Shown: positions 8,348-17,478, counted from the stretch's first letter. The stretch is 64,000 nucleotides of DNA from Lewinellaceae bacterium (GCA_020636135.1 JACJYK010000002.1:701501-765500); one strand, 5' to 3'. Program-made: numbers and translations. The notes: generated by a model from the letters alone, not told the origin.

Positions 8348-10162
8348 ATGAAACGATTTGCATACAGCATCGTACTGGCATTGGTATGCCTGTATGGGAA
8401 TTCCCAAAGTATAATTCAAGGAGTTGTTTATGACGGGGATTCCGGTGACCTATTGATCGGTGTAAATGTGGTACTGTTTCCTTTAAAGACCACTGCGGTA
8501 ACCGGGATGGATGGCACTTACCGGTTTGAAATTCAAGATACGACACTGCCTTATGAAATTGAATTGACGTATGCGGGTTATGATTCCGAAAAATTCAAGC
8601 CTTTGATCCATGCGGTCAATAAAACGGCATTATGGATTGCGGCGCAACTGGATGAAGTGATCGTGACGGCCGCTGGTCAACGACGCAATAAATTGATGGG
8701 CAGGGTGGCCGGTATCCAGTTTTTTGACCGGTCCATTGATGAAGTGGCGGAGTCGGTCTTCCCGGAGGAATCGTATGCTGCGATTGAGGAGAACGGATTC
8801 AAACGGACGGACCAGGACCCCGTGACCACTTTCTCCATTGATGTTGACCGGGCCTCCTACGCCAATGTGAAGCGCTACCTGCAACAGCGTCAGCTTCCTC
8901 CGCCGGATGCGGTGCGCATCGAAGAAATGATCAATTATTTTTCCTATCAGTACCCGGAACCATCGGATGGAAAACCGCTTACTGTAACGACCAGTGTCGC
9001 ATCATGTCCCTGGAATACCGAACATCAATTATTGCGTATTGGCTTACAAGGGAAGCGTATCGCAACAGCCGATTTGCCACCTTCCAATCTCGTGTTTCTG
9101 CTGGATGTCTCAGGATCCATGGATGAATGGAATAAGTTGCCTCTGGTCAAATCGGCCATGGAGGTCCTAGTGGACCAGTTGCGGGAAGAGGACCGGGTAG
9201 CGATTGTCGTTTATGCCGGTGCCGCCGGCGTGGTGCTGAATGCAACACCTGGAGGCGCAAAAGGCAAGATCAAAGCAGCATTGCATAACCTGGAAGCGGG
9301 GGGGGCGACCGCTGGGGGAGCAGGGATCAAACTCGCGTACCAGATCGCTCAGGAGCATTTCATTACGGATGGCAATAACCGGATCATTCTGGCCACCGAC
9401 GGTGATTTTAATGTGGGAATCCAGTCTGCAGGAGAATTACAACGGCTGATTGAAGAACAGCGCGATAAAGGTGTTTACCTGACCTGTCTTGGTTTTGGGA
9501 TGGGGAATCTGAAAGATAACAATCTGGAGACCCTGGCCGATCATGGCAATGGGAATTATGCTTACATCAATGACGCCCAGGAAGCCGAGAAAATATTTGT
9601 GAGGGAATTCGGCGGCACTTTGTTTACCATAGCCAAGGACGTCAAGCTCCAATTGGAATTCAACCCCCACAAGGTGCAAAGTTACCGGCTGGTCGGTTAC
9701 GAAAACCGGATGCTTGAAAATGAAGCGTTTGCCAATGACAAAAAAGATGCCGGCGATCTGGGTGCCGGACATACGGTGACTGCATTGTACGAATTAGTGC
9801 CTGCAGGGGTGGATGATATCTATGCCGGAAAATCCGAGCCACTAAAATATCAGCAGGTAACCAGGGATAAATTCGTCACCGAATTGGCAACGCTGAAAGT
9901 ACGATATAAAAACCCCGATGCACTTCGCAGTCAGTTGCTGGAGTACATTATTCCTTCGGATGAATCTGAAGTCTCAGCCGACGGTTCGTTTGCGTCTGCT
10001 GTTGCTTTATTTGGAATGTTGCTCAGGCATTCGGAATTTTTGCAGTCCGGCGATTATGCCCAGGTCCTGTCGCTTGCAGAACCAGGATTAAGCAACGATC
10101 CCGACGGAGAGCGCGCGGAGTTTATTCAAATGGTAAAAATCGCCCGGAAATTGAATCGGTAA
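8348..10162 (+). CDS. YfbK-type von Willebrand factor A protein with N-terminal carboxypeptidase-regulatory-like domain
   Basis: A 604-aa exported protein. A signal peptide (1-20, ending NSQ) precedes a beta-sandwich of the CarboxypepD-regulatory type (about 22-102, GVVYDGDSGDLLIGVNV), widespread in Bacteroidota outer-membrane proteins. From about 135 it follows the E. coli YfbK layout: an N-terminal vWA-associated block (TTFSIDVDRASYANVKRYL), a vWA domain with a MIDAS motif DVSGS at 253-257, and a C-terminal DUF3520-like domain. vWA domains bind metal and mediate protein contacts; the partner is unknown. The start is the first ATG after the AT-rich spacer. It is a single-gene unit. Confidence 0.85.
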   Translation: MKRFAYSIVLALVCLYGNSQSIIQGVVYDGDSGDLLIGVNVVLFPLKTTAVTGMDGTYRFEIQDTTLPYEIELTYAGYDSEKFKPLIHAVNKTALWIAAQLDEVIVTAAGQRRNKLMGRVAGIQFFDRSIDEVAESVFPEESYAAIEENGFKRTDQDPVTTFSIDVDRASYANVKRYLQQRQLPPPDAVRIEEMINYFSYQYPEPSDGKPLTVTTSVASCPWNTEHQLLRIGLQGKRIATADLPPSNLVFLLDVSGSMDEWNKLPLVKSAMEVLVDQLREEDRVAIVVYAGAAGVVLNATPGGAKGKIKAALHNLEAGGATAGGAGIKLAYQIAQEHFITDGNNRIILATDGDFNVGIQSAGELQRLIEEQRDKGVYLTCLGFGMGNLKDNNLETLADHGNGNYAYINDAQEAEKIFVREFGGTLFTIAKDVKLQLEFNPHKVQSYRLVGYENRMLENEAFANDKKDAGDLGAGHTVTALYELVPAGVDDIYAGKSEPLKYQQVTRDKFVTELATLKVRYKNPDALRSQLLEYIIPSDESEVSADGSFASAVALFGMLLRHSEFLQSGDYAQVLSLAEPGLSNDPDGERAEFIQMVKIARKLNR

Positions 10163-10192
10163 TTAAATAATACTACCCATTATTTCGCAATC

Positions 10193-10468
10193 CTATTCAC
10201 AATCTGCTTCATTGAATTCATCCAACTGCTTTTTATAACTGGCGTAGAAAGCATTGTCAAAACAAGCATTGGAATTGACATAATCCTTTAATGCATTGAC
10301 ATAAGAAAGGCAATTTTCTTTGGTAGGCGTCTCTACGAAGGCATTAAGTGCATCCACTACCGCATTGGCTTTGGTTTCACAATTGACCGCCGGGCTGGAT
10401 TTTTTGCAGCTCAGGGCTAGAAGGACAGTAAAACAACCGGTAATCATCCATGATTTCATAAGATCCAA
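10193..10468 (-). CDS. Small four-cysteine lipoprotein (paralogue of the 11436-11705 gene)
   Basis: A 91-aa protein with a lipoprotein signal ending LALSC. The mature part carries four Cys spaced C-x22-C-x15-C-x20-C and the block ALKDYVNSNAC. The same spacing (x22, x15, x21) and the identical block occur in the gene 1 kb upstream, so the two are duplicates. No known domain is recognised. Two disulfide bonds in the periplasm or on the surface are a reasonable inference. Confidence 0.7.
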   Translation of the reverse strand: MDLMKSWMITGCFTVLLALSCKKSSPAVNCETKANAVVDALNAFVETPTKENCLSYVNALKDYVNSNACFDNAFYASYKKQLDEFNEADCE

Positions 10469-10562
10469 TATTAGAAGTTCAGTGTTCTTAAGTAGAACTG
10501 TGATTGCCGGCCGGCTAGTGCGACACGAGAGGTGGAAATAGTGTTAAAGTCGGAATGATGGA

Positions 10563-10922
10563 TCAGATCGTATCCAGTTGATCCCTGGTCAGGGTATCGC
10601 GGATATTACCTGTATTGATGGTAGAGGCGGGCTCAAATAATAACACCCATACCTCTTCTTCGGCTACCGGCCGGTGCTCGACGCCATGGGGTACAATCAG
10701 AAATTCGCCGGCTTCCAGCGTGACATTGCGATCACGAAATTCCATGACAAAGCTCCCCTTAACAACCAGGAACAGTTCATCCTCCGCGTCGTGGTGATGC
10801 CACACAAAGGGCCCCTGGAATTTAACCAGTTTTACTTCCTGCCCGTTTAATTGCCCCACAATTCGGGGATTCCAGTAGTCGGAGAATAATTGAAACTTGT
10901 CATTAAGGTTTACTTTTTCCAC
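10563..10922 (-). CDS. Cupin-domain protein
   Basis: A 119-aa single-domain cupin. Cupin motif 1 is seen as WHHHDAEDELFLVVKGSF (about 41-58: three His plus Glu) and motif 2 as GEFLIVPHGVEHRP (about 72-85), supplying the usual 3-His/1-Glu metal site. These small cytoplasmic proteins are sugar isomerases, dioxygenases or binding proteins; the role cannot be fixed from sequence. It has no signal peptide. It sits between the two mini-lipoprotein genes, on the same strand. Confidence 0.8.
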   Translation of the reverse strand: MEKVNLNDKFQLFSDYWNPRIVGQLNGQEVKLVKFQGPFVWHHHDAEDELFLVVKGSFVMEFRDRNVTLEAGEFLIVPHGVEHRPVAEEEVWVLLFEPASTINTGNIRDTLTRDQLDTI

Positions 10923-10995
10923 GGTGTTGGTTTTTAGTAAAAAACGAGAAGTCCATTTTCAAAGATACTTTTTGAAATCAGTTTTTTGCTCCGGT

Positions 10996-11310
10996 TCATT
11001 TGCTTTCAAAAGCAGTAAACGTAATGGCGATGGCTATGATCAGCAAGAGTATCAGTCCGCTGAGAAATAGGTAATCCGCCCAGTTTTCATACCGGTTGAT
11101 GCGGGTTATCGTTTTACTTCGCAGGGACAAAAAGGACAGTATGGTGCTGGCGACGAAAAGCAGGATATCCACCGCCGTGAATTCATCAATGAAAGACCCG
11201 GTGCGAAAGTTGAACACTTTGAGGGAAGTCAACACGATGAAGCATAGCCCCAACAAATTGGCGGAAGCATTAAGGATGTGCGGAGAGCGCTGATGGTTGT
11301 CACTTGACAT
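10996..11310 (-). CDS. Hypothetical three-helix membrane protein
   Basis: A hydrophobic protein of about 104 aa with three predicted membrane helices (roughly LLGLCFIVLTSLKVF, VDILLFVASTILSFLSL and FLSGLILLLIIAIAITF), a charged connecting loop, and a short cytoplasmic tail. ATG at 11310 (MSSDNH) is preferred; an in-frame ATG at 11328 adds six residues. No family recognised. Confidence 0.55.
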   Translation of the reverse strand: MSSDNHQRSPHILNASANLLGLCFIVLTSLKVFNFRTGSFIDEFTAVDILLFVASTILSFLSLRSKTITRINRYENWADYLFLSGLILLLIIAIAITFTAFESK

Positions 11311-11435
11311 ACGTGGTTTTGGATACAATTTACCCCAAGTGACGGAAAAAATATGTTTTGATTCTAATCTCCGGGAATAGATTTTTCAGGATCTGTTAAG
11401 GTCAATCATTCCAGCCGGTATCCTGCCCCCAGTAC

Positions 11436-11705
11436 TCAATTGCAGAAATCATCTTCCGTAGATTGGTTAAATTCTTCCTGGTAACTTTTGTAGAAGATGT
11501 CGCCGGCACAAGCATTGGAATTAACGTAATCCTTCAGTGCCTGATAATAGAGCCTGCAATTGGCCTGCGATTGATCCTGGGAATAACGGTCAGCCGCCTG
11601 GGATAAAGCTTCCAGTTTTTTAGTGCAATTTAATGGATTGCTTTTTACACAACTGCCCAGTAAAAAAAGTAGAAGAAAGAGCGGAATAAGGTTAAAATAT
11701 TTCAC
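11436..11705 (-). CDS. Small four-cysteine lipoprotein (paralogue of the 10193-10468 gene)
   Basis: An 89-aa protein; the signal peptide ends LLGSC. The mature region has the C-x22-C-x15-C-x21-C pattern and the ALKDYVNSNAC block shared with its neighbour paralogue; outside these positions the two differ strongly, so the duplication is old. Function unknown. It reads in the same direction as the cupin and membrane-protein genes between the two copies. Confidence 0.7.
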   Translation of the reverse strand: MKYFNLIPLFLLLFLLGSCVKSNPLNCTKKLEALSQAADRYSQDQSQANCRLYYQALKDYVNSNACAGDIFYKSYQEEFNQSTEDDFCN

Positions 11706-11871
11706 TAAATAGGATTTTGAGGTTATTGATTAATAGGGTGGTGAATATTTAAATATAATGTAATTCCGCTGAATTTCCTGGATTTTTGCCCTGATGTCTG
11801 TCACCGGCCTGCCGTTTAACGCTTTTCCGAGCCGATCACAGGGCAAAAGCAGGAACTCTTGTCGATCGATC

Positions 11872-13293
11872 TTAATGGAAGCCGGTGAGTTCCTCTTCCT
11901 CCCGGTTACTTAAGGTTCTCATTTCCTCCAGGAGGCTCTGAAAATCAGAATGACTTGCCAGGTTACTTAACTCTTGGGGATCCTGCTGCAAATCATGCAA
12001 GTATTCATAGGGTGGGTTTTGTTCGTAATAGTTGGCATACACGTACCGGCTTCCCCGGTATCCTTTCCATTTTGGAATATCCGGATGATTCATACGGTGT
12101 TCACAAAAGAAGCCATCCCGCCAGGAAGTTACTTCTCCGCCCATCAATGGTACCAGGCTTTGCCCCTGGTACATTCCGGGGATGGTCACTCCGGCATAAC
12201 TCAGGAGGGTGGACGGGATATCGATATTCAGGACGATACGATCGTCAGTCGCATAAGTTGATCCGGAAGGTGTTCGTGGATCGTAAATAATCAATGGCAC
12301 CCGGAGGGACTCTTCGTAATGGCTCCATTTTCCCGCAAACCCTCTTTCTCCCATATAATAACCATTGTCAGCGGCAAAGACGATAATGGTATTTTTATCC
12401 AATCCCTGTTCTTGCAGAACCTCGAGAACTTGTTTGATAACCCAATCATAACCGCTGATCATCCGGAAGTAAGCCCGCATGTTGGTCTGGTACTTTGCAT
12501 CCGTATCCCACCGCCAGAAATAGCGGATGCGGTTCATTGATTTTTTTAAAAAATCAGGATGCTGTTCAAAGATTTCAGGACTGGAGAGGATGGGCTTGGG
12601 CATGGTTACTCCCTCATAGAGATGATCCATGGCATCGGGATAAGGATAGTGCCCTGCTTTGCCCGGCGTCAGGTTGTTATCCACTGCATGGACCGCGTTG
12701 AAACTGATGGATAAACAAAAAGGTTGTCCGGGAGATTGCTGACGAATAAACTCGATAGCCTGCTGCCCTTTTATTTCACTGGAATGAAGCCGGCGTCCGT
12801 CAGGAAGCGTGTCAAAATAGGGCGTATTGTGCGTCGAAAGCCGGCAATAGTCAAACATTTCTTTGAGCATCGTATCCCGCTCCTCCATTTCTACACCCAA
12901 TTTTCCAACAAATCCGGTGCGATAGCCTGCCTGCTTGAGAAGAAACGGATACAATTTCTCCAGGTAATCCTTTTTCAGAGGGGGTTGCCCAAACGTATAC
13001 TGATGGGTGCACTCATACAATCCTGTCAGGATGGATGCCCTGCTCGCAGCACAAATGGATGTGGTGACAAAAGCATTGGTGAACCGCTTGCCTTTTTCTG
13101 CCAGCTTGTCTACGGTAGGAGTCTGCACGATGGGATTTCCGGCGCATCCCAGGATATCGTTGCGCTGGTCATCAACCAGTATAAACAGCAGGTTTGGCCT
13201 TAATTGTTCGGAAAGTGAAGACGCATGTTTGCAGCCGATTATCGATCCTGCAAGCAGGAACAAGGTTCTTGTCAATAAGCGTTTGAAATGCAT
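11872..13293 (-). CDS. Sulfatase (type I) with CAASR formylglycine motif
   Basis: A 473-aa sulfatase from the ATG at 13293, whose product begins MHFKRLLTRT and has a lipobox-like SIIGC (Cys21). The frame is open 75 bp further up, but that extension would put a hydrophilic segment before the signal peptide, so I reject it. Features: LLFILVDDQR metal site; CAASR at 81-85, the Ala variant of the C-x-P/A-S-R signature; AADNGYYMGERG in the second half; a C-terminal domain ending with an acidic tail. Probably a periplasmic lipoprotein acting on sulfated glycans; the substrate is unknown. Confidence 0.85.
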   Translation of the reverse strand: MHFKRLLTRTLFLLAGSIIGCKHASSLSEQLRPNLLFILVDDQRNDILGCAGNPIVQTPTVDKLAEKGKRFTNAFVTTSICAASRASILTGLYECTHQYTFGQPPLKKDYLEKLYPFLLKQAGYRTGFVGKLGVEMEERDTMLKEMFDYCRLSTHNTPYFDTLPDGRRLHSSEIKGQQAIEFIRQQSPGQPFCLSISFNAVHAVDNNLTPGKAGHYPYPDAMDHLYEGVTMPKPILSSPEIFEQHPDFLKKSMNRIRYFWRWDTDAKYQTNMRAYFRMISGYDWVIKQVLEVLQEQGLDKNTIIVFAADNGYYMGERGFAGKWSHYEESLRVPLIIYDPRTPSGSTYATDDRIVLNIDIPSTLLSYAGVTIPGMYQGQSLVPLMGGEVTSWRDGFFCEHRMNHPDIPKWKGYRGSRYVYANYYEQNPPYEYLHDLQQDPQELSNLASHSDFQSLLEEMRTLSNREEEELTGFH

Positions 13294-13565
13294 TTGGTCA
13301 GAAAGACTTAATAGGAATTGTTGTTCGATTAAATATATAAAATTGCATTCTCTCCGGGCAGAATGCAATTATTACGGGAACAAAAAGGAGCAACGATCCT
13401 GCTCATGCTGAATCGAAAATCTCTCCGGTTTGCGAATATGTATTCCGGAAATAGGGCTATCGGGCAGGCTGTTAGTTGGCAATATTGGTTTGAGATTTAA
13501 TTGGACCCGGCTGCCACTTTCTTGGAGACCAGGACCCGATAAGTGCAAGCTTACTTTGATTCCGG

Positions 13566-14360
13566 TCAGGATAATTCTGTCCTGGCGAAATAGGCCATAG
13601 CCTCCCGCATAAACGTGGCATAATCCGGTTCAGGTTTTCCATCTACCATAGTAAATCGATCGTCTTCGGTATACATTTGGCCCAATCCTGCATAAGCAGT
13701 CCCCTGCCGATCGTCCAAATGGGAAGTGCCCCAAAATTGGCGGATATATCCATAATGTAGGCGTATTTCATCCTGAACTTCCCTGCTGGTGGGGTCCGCA
13801 TTTCGCAACAGAAACAGTCTGGCGGCACAAGCTTTAAAGTCCGCTTGTAATTTTTGAAATCCTTCTTTTCCCATTTTCATTAAATTTTGTTCGGCTTGCC
13901 CGACCTGATTTTCGCCGTACATTTTCCTGGCTTCATTTCGGTATTTTTCTGCGGTTTCTTTGGCTAGGCCGTGGTAAAGGTCTTCTGGCTTCATATTGTT
14001 GTTATTGTTAATGTGTTCTAATGTGTTGTCGATGGTCCGAAGGAGCGTATCGATGCGGTTTTTCCGGTTGGTGAGCTCCTGGCGATGAAAAGCCAATGCG
14101 TCAGCCGGGCTGAATTCAGGATCATCAAGGACTTCCCGGATAACCTCCAGAGGCATCTCCAGTTCACGGTAGAATAGTATTTGTTGCAAACGAAGCAACG
14201 CTTCCGGTCCATATTTCCGGTAGCCGGTATCCGTCCGCAATGAAGGCGAAAGCAGGCCAATCTGGTCGTAATAATGCAAGGTGCGAATCGTAAGGCCCGA
14301 CCATTTTGCCAGCTTGGCGACCGTAACCAGTTGGTTCTGCGTGCTATTCATTGGCTTCAT
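13566..14360 (-). CDS. MerR-family regulator with TipAS-like ligand domain
   Basis: A 264-aa regulator. The N-terminal MerR helix-turn-helix (about 12-80: VAKLAKWSGLTIRTLHYYDQIGLL..., then GYRKYG) is followed by a coiled coil (~85-120) ending in a run of five Asn. The C-terminal half (~122-264) resembles the TipAS domain (YRNEARKMYG..., FWGTSHLDDRQGTAYAGLG.MY), which in TipAL captures thiopeptide antibiotics. The promoter is immediately adjacent: its -7 element ends 5 bp before this ATG, so either the mRNA is essentially leaderless or translation starts at the ATG at 14351 (residue 4). Autoregulation is strongly suggested by the operator at 14375-14393. Confidence 0.85.
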   Translation of the reverse strand: MKPMNSTQNQLVTVAKLAKWSGLTIRTLHYYDQIGLLSPSLRTDTGYRKYGPEALLRLQQILFYRELEMPLEVIREVLDDPEFSPADALAFHRQELTNRKNRIDTLLRTIDNTLEHINNNNNMKPEDLYHGLAKETAEKYRNEARKMYGENQVGQAEQNLMKMGKEGFQKLQADFKACAARLFLLRNADPTSREVQDEIRLHYGYIRQFWGTSHLDDRQGTAYAGLGQMYTEDDRFTMVDGKPEPDYATFMREAMAYFARTELS

Positions 14361-14364
14361 CCTG

Positions 14365-14397
14365 CAAACTTAAGCTATGACGTAACGTAAGAGTCAA
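14365..14397 (-). promoter_or_regulatory. MerR-type operator inside an elongated promoter spacer
   Basis: Read on the minus strand: TTG (14397-14395), 22-nt spacer, TAAGTTTG (14372-14365). The last matches the Bacteroidota -7 consensus TAnnTTTG exactly. Inside the spacer lies the 19-bp dyad CTCTTACGTTACGTCATAG (14393-14375), symmetric as CTnTnACGT-n-ACGTnAnAG, the shape expected for a MerR-family dimer. The spacer is longer than the usual 19-21, as known for MerR promoters that the regulator untwists. Confidence 0.75.
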
Positions 14398-14509
14398 GGG
14401 GCATTGATAAAAAGTTTAAAATTTATTTTCACCCGTTCAGGTGATGCGCCGAGCTGCACGGAGGCTATAGTTTTGGGGGAATATTGTTTAACCTGTAAAA
14501 GCTGCAATC

Positions 14510-14995
14510 ATGAAAACATTCCATATTGCATTGATCCTATTCTGCTCGATTTCGATGGCACAAGGTCAAATCATCGATTCATTTCCTTGGTATAAAGCCG
14601 AATTGAATATTGTGTCACCGGCGAAACTGTCCGTTCCGATGGGATTAAAAATCGGTAAAAGCCAGATCCAGACTACTTCTGATTTTAAGTTTGTAACCAC
14701 GCGGATATTTAATGATACGCTGCTCTATTTGATTCCCCGCGATTTTGATCATTCCGGCGGCCGTTTCCCAGTCAGCGCATTATCAAAAAGTGCACGGGTT
14801 GGCAAGGTGTATCTTCCTTCCTTAAAGAATACGGCTGTTTATGCCATTACCTGTCCCTCTGGTAAGATAACACGAAGTACCGATGGCCGCACGATCCAGG
14901 CTTCGTCGGACTGCACCATACAACGGACCGATGGTAAAAATTTGAAAAAAGGTTCATTTGTGGTGATTGCCCCCAACTATAGTAAACCCAACTGA
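14510..14995 (+). CDS. Hypothetical secreted protein
   Basis: A 161-aa protein with a clear signal peptide (1-20, ending AQGQ) and a mature part rich in Ser, Thr and Lys, probably all-beta. It contains two Cys (in TCPSGK and SSDCTIQ) that could pair. No family recognised. A TAGTTTTG element at 14468-14475 fits the -7 consensus and would start transcription about 28 nt upstream of the ATG, but I see no matching -33 element. It is divergent from the merR gene. Confidence 0.6.
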   Translation: MKTFHIALILFCSISMAQGQIIDSFPWYKAELNIVSPAKLSVPMGLKIGKSQIQTTSDFKFVTTRIFNDTLLYLIPRDFDHSGGRFPVSALSKSARVGKVYLPSLKNTAVYAITCPSGKITRSTDGRTIQASSDCTIQRTDGKNLKKGSFVVIAPNYSKPN

Positions 14996-15005
14996 ATGCA
15001 ACCAT

Positions 15006-15035
15006 CATTCAACCTTCAACCCTCAACCTTCAACC
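15006..15035. repeat. Short TTCAACC-type intergenic repeat
   Basis: A CAACCTTCAACC-rich stretch between convergent stops. Bases 15006-15020 are the exact reverse complement of the 15-nt core GTTGAAGGTTGAATG of the array at 32.8-33.4 kb, so the same repeat family is present at two places in the window. Confidence 0.65.
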
Positions 15036-15038
15036 TTT

Positions 15039-16943
15039 CTACTGGTACCCTTCTGCCTGCAGGCTGAACAACTCGGCATAGAGTTTCTTATTGGCAAGTA
15101 GTTCTTCGTGCGTACCCAGTTCAAGGATCCTGCCATCCTGCAGGACTACGATGCGGTCGGCCATACGTACGGTGCTGAAGCGGTGGGAGATGATGATGCT
15201 GGTGCGGCCTTTGGTAAGGTTTATGAAGCGCTGGAATGCTTCGTATTCGGCGCGGGCATCCAGGGCCGAGGTGGGTTCGTCCAGGATCATCACCTGTGCA
15301 TCCTTCATATAAGCCCGGGCGAGGGCTATTTTTTGCCACTGTCCACCGGAAAGGTCCACGCCGCGAAAAAAACGTTTGCCCAGTTGCTGGTCGTAACCGC
15401 CGGGTAATTCTCCGACTACCTCGCTGGCCAGGCTGCGGTCCGCCGCCTCACGGATGGCATCCATGTCGAGCAGCCGGTCAATGTGACCAACTGCAATGTT
15501 TTCTTTTACGGTAAATTCATAGCGGATGAAGTCCTGAAAGATGACACCGAAAAACTCCTGGTACTGCGCTTTATCAAATCGTTTGATATTAATTCCATCC
15601 AGGAGGATCTCTCCGGCGGTAGGCTCATAAAATCGAAGCAATAATTTGATCAGCGTCGTTTTGCCGGCTCCATTTTCACCCACAAAAGCCATTTTTTCAC
15701 CCGCCTGCAAATGGAAGGATACCCCTTCCAGTACGGGTTGATCGGAGCCTGGATAACTGAAATGTACATTCCTGAATTCAAATCCCGACTGAAGGGTAGC
15801 CGGCATCGGCAAGGGTTTCTCCGCTGCAACGGGCGCTTCAAAATCGATGAAGTCAAAATAGTCTTTCAGGTACAGGGCACTTTCCGAGATCCGTGTCAGC
15901 CTGCTGAAGGATGCATTCAGGTTTCCCCGCAGGCGATTGAATGAACCGGATAAAAAGGTCAGGTCTCCGATGGTGATCACCCCGGAAACAGCGCGGATGA
16001 TGATGAGGACATAAGCCCCGTAATACGAGAGGACACCCAGCAGATTGAACAGGGCACCATACCAGCTGCGACGTATGGCCAGCGATTTATTGATCAGGTA
16101 ATACTCATTGGCCAGTTTGCTGAAACGGCTTACGATAAAGTCCACCAGCCCAAATAATTTTACCTCCTTCGCGGTCGTATCATTGGCCCCGATGTAGCGC
16201 AGGTAATCCAGTTCGCGTCGCTCAGCTGTCCAGCTGCGGGCGATTGAATAGCGTGAAGAACTGAATCGCATTTCATTGATAAAGGAGGGAATGATACTGA
16301 GGATCAGAATGCCGATCAGGATGGGTTCAAAATACACCAAACCGGCGACCAGCGACCCGATGACAATGAGGTCCTGGAGCTGCGACAGAGTATTGGACAT
16401 TAATCCCACCCGGCTATTGGTCTGTATGCGGGCCATCTCCAGCTTATCGTAAAACTCCGAGTCCTCCAGCTGGCTGATCTCCAGCGCTTTGGTTTTTCGG
16501 ATGATCTTTATCGAAGAATCATTGGAATACAGATCGCCCATCAGCCCGTCGGTGAGGGTGATCAGCCGTCCAATCCAGTCGGAAAGCAATGCAAGTCCCA
16601 GCTCAAACCCTACGTACAGCCAGATCCGGTTGAATTGAGGAGCGCCGGACTGAGCCTGGTGGATGATCTCGTCGATCAATAGTTTACCCACCCATAAGGT
16701 AAGGATCGGCGTGAACGCATTGATCAGGATGGCAACCAGGTTGGTATAAAAATACAGCGGGCTGCTTTGTTTGATCTCCCGGAAAAAGCGGGGTATGTAC
16801 CGCACTGCCGAAAAAGTAGCCTTCCAGTCGATGGCTTTTTGATCGGATATGGATTGTGGCATGCGGTGGATCAATGTCTTGGTGTTTTCGTGTTTATGAG
16901 ATGATGTGTTTTCGAAATGCTGTGTAACATCTGTTTCCGGCAC
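15039..16943 (-). CDS. ABC exporter, fused membrane and ATPase domains
   Basis: A 634-aa half-transporter: six-helix membrane domain (~60-365) then ATPase domain (~385-630). Walker A GENGAGKTT is near residue 421, Q-loop FGVIFQDF near 468, signature LSGGQWQKIALARA near 529, Walker B VMILDEPTSALD near 550, and the H-loop IIISHRFST follows. Such proteins act as homo- or heterodimers exporting lipids, peptides or drugs; the substrate is unknown. The in-frame ATG at 16862 (MPQSIS...) is a likely alternative start because the first 27 residues are hydrophilic and low in conservation potential. The GNAT gene ends 7 bp upstream, so both are probably one transcript. Confidence 0.85.
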   Translation of the reverse strand: MPETDVTQHFENTSSHKHENTKTLIHRMPQSISDQKAIDWKATFSAVRYIPRFFREIKQSSPLYFYTNLVAILINAFTPILTLWVGKLLIDEIIHQAQSGAPQFNRIWLYVGFELGLALLSDWIGRLITLTDGLMGDLYSNDSSIKIIRKTKALEISQLEDSEFYDKLEMARIQTNSRVGLMSNTLSQLQDLIVIGSLVAGLVYFEPILIGILILSIIPSFINEMRFSSSRYSIARSWTAERRELDYLRYIGANDTTAKEVKLFGLVDFIVSRFSKLANEYYLINKSLAIRRSWYGALFNLLGVLSYYGAYVLIIIRAVSGVITIGDLTFLSGSFNRLRGNLNASFSRLTRISESALYLKDYFDFIDFEAPVAAEKPLPMPATLQSGFEFRNVHFSYPGSDQPVLEGVSFHLQAGEKMAFVGENGAGKTTLIKLLLRFYEPTAGEILLDGINIKRFDKAQYQEFFGVIFQDFIRYEFTVKENIAVGHIDRLLDMDAIREAADRSLASEVVGELPGGYDQQLGKRFFRGVDLSGGQWQKIALARAYMKDAQVMILDEPTSALDARAEYEAFQRFINLTKGRTSIIISHRFSTVRMADRIVVLQDGRILELGTHEELLANKKLYAELFSLQAEGYQ

Positions 16944-16950
16944 CTGAACC

Positions 16951-17478
16951 TCAGGTATCTTTGCGCATCAAAAAGTCGGTTTGCCGGTCCTGCCCCAGGT
17001 AAAAATCATGCATCGCAAATTTAGTAAAGCCGTGACGCTGGTAAAACCGGATTGCTCCATGGTTTTGATCCCAGACACCTAGCCACAGGTATTTTTTACC
17101 AGCTTCACGGGCGAGATCCACAGATTTTTCCAGCAGATATTTTCCGATCCCCTGGTTCTGGAACTCCGGAGCGACGTAAATCCGTTCGAGTTCCAGTGCA
17201 TCAGGATCCTGCAGATCTTTCTGAGCCGTGGTTCCATTTAATTTGATGTAGCCGGCTATCAGGGTTCCGATCCGGGCAAAATAATAATAGACTTCGGGAT
17301 GACTGAGCTCGGCGGCCATCTGACGGGTAGAAAAAGCTTCCGTCATGTATTCCTGCAAATCTTCCGGGGTATTATGGGCAGCAAATGCATACTCGAAAGT
17401 AGAGGCAGCAAAGGATTGGAGGCTGGACAGCTCATCAGCCTGGATACGCTGAAATTGAATGTCTTGTTTTAATACCAT
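16951..17478 (-). CDS. GNAT-family N-acetyltransferase
   Basis: A 175-aa cytoplasmic acetyltransferase. The acetyl-CoA-binding motif A is seen as LERIYVAPEFQNQGIGKYLLEKS (~111-133; QxxGxG core), followed by the typical end WDQNHGAIRFYQRHGFTKF (~137-155) and a short tail. It resembles the PaiA/spermidine- or ribosomal-type subgroup, but the acceptor cannot be told. It is the first gene of a probable two-gene unit with the ABC exporter, a combination common for detoxification of small molecules. Confidence 0.82.
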   Translation of the reverse strand: MVLKQDIQFQRIQADELSSLQSFAASTFEYAFAAHNTPEDLQEYMTEAFSTRQMAAELSHPEVYYYFARIGTLIAGYIKLNGTTAQKDLQDPDALELERIYVAPEFQNQGIGKYLLEKSVDLAREAGKKYLWLGVWDQNHGAIRFYQRHGFTKFAMHDFYLGQDRQTDFLMRKDT

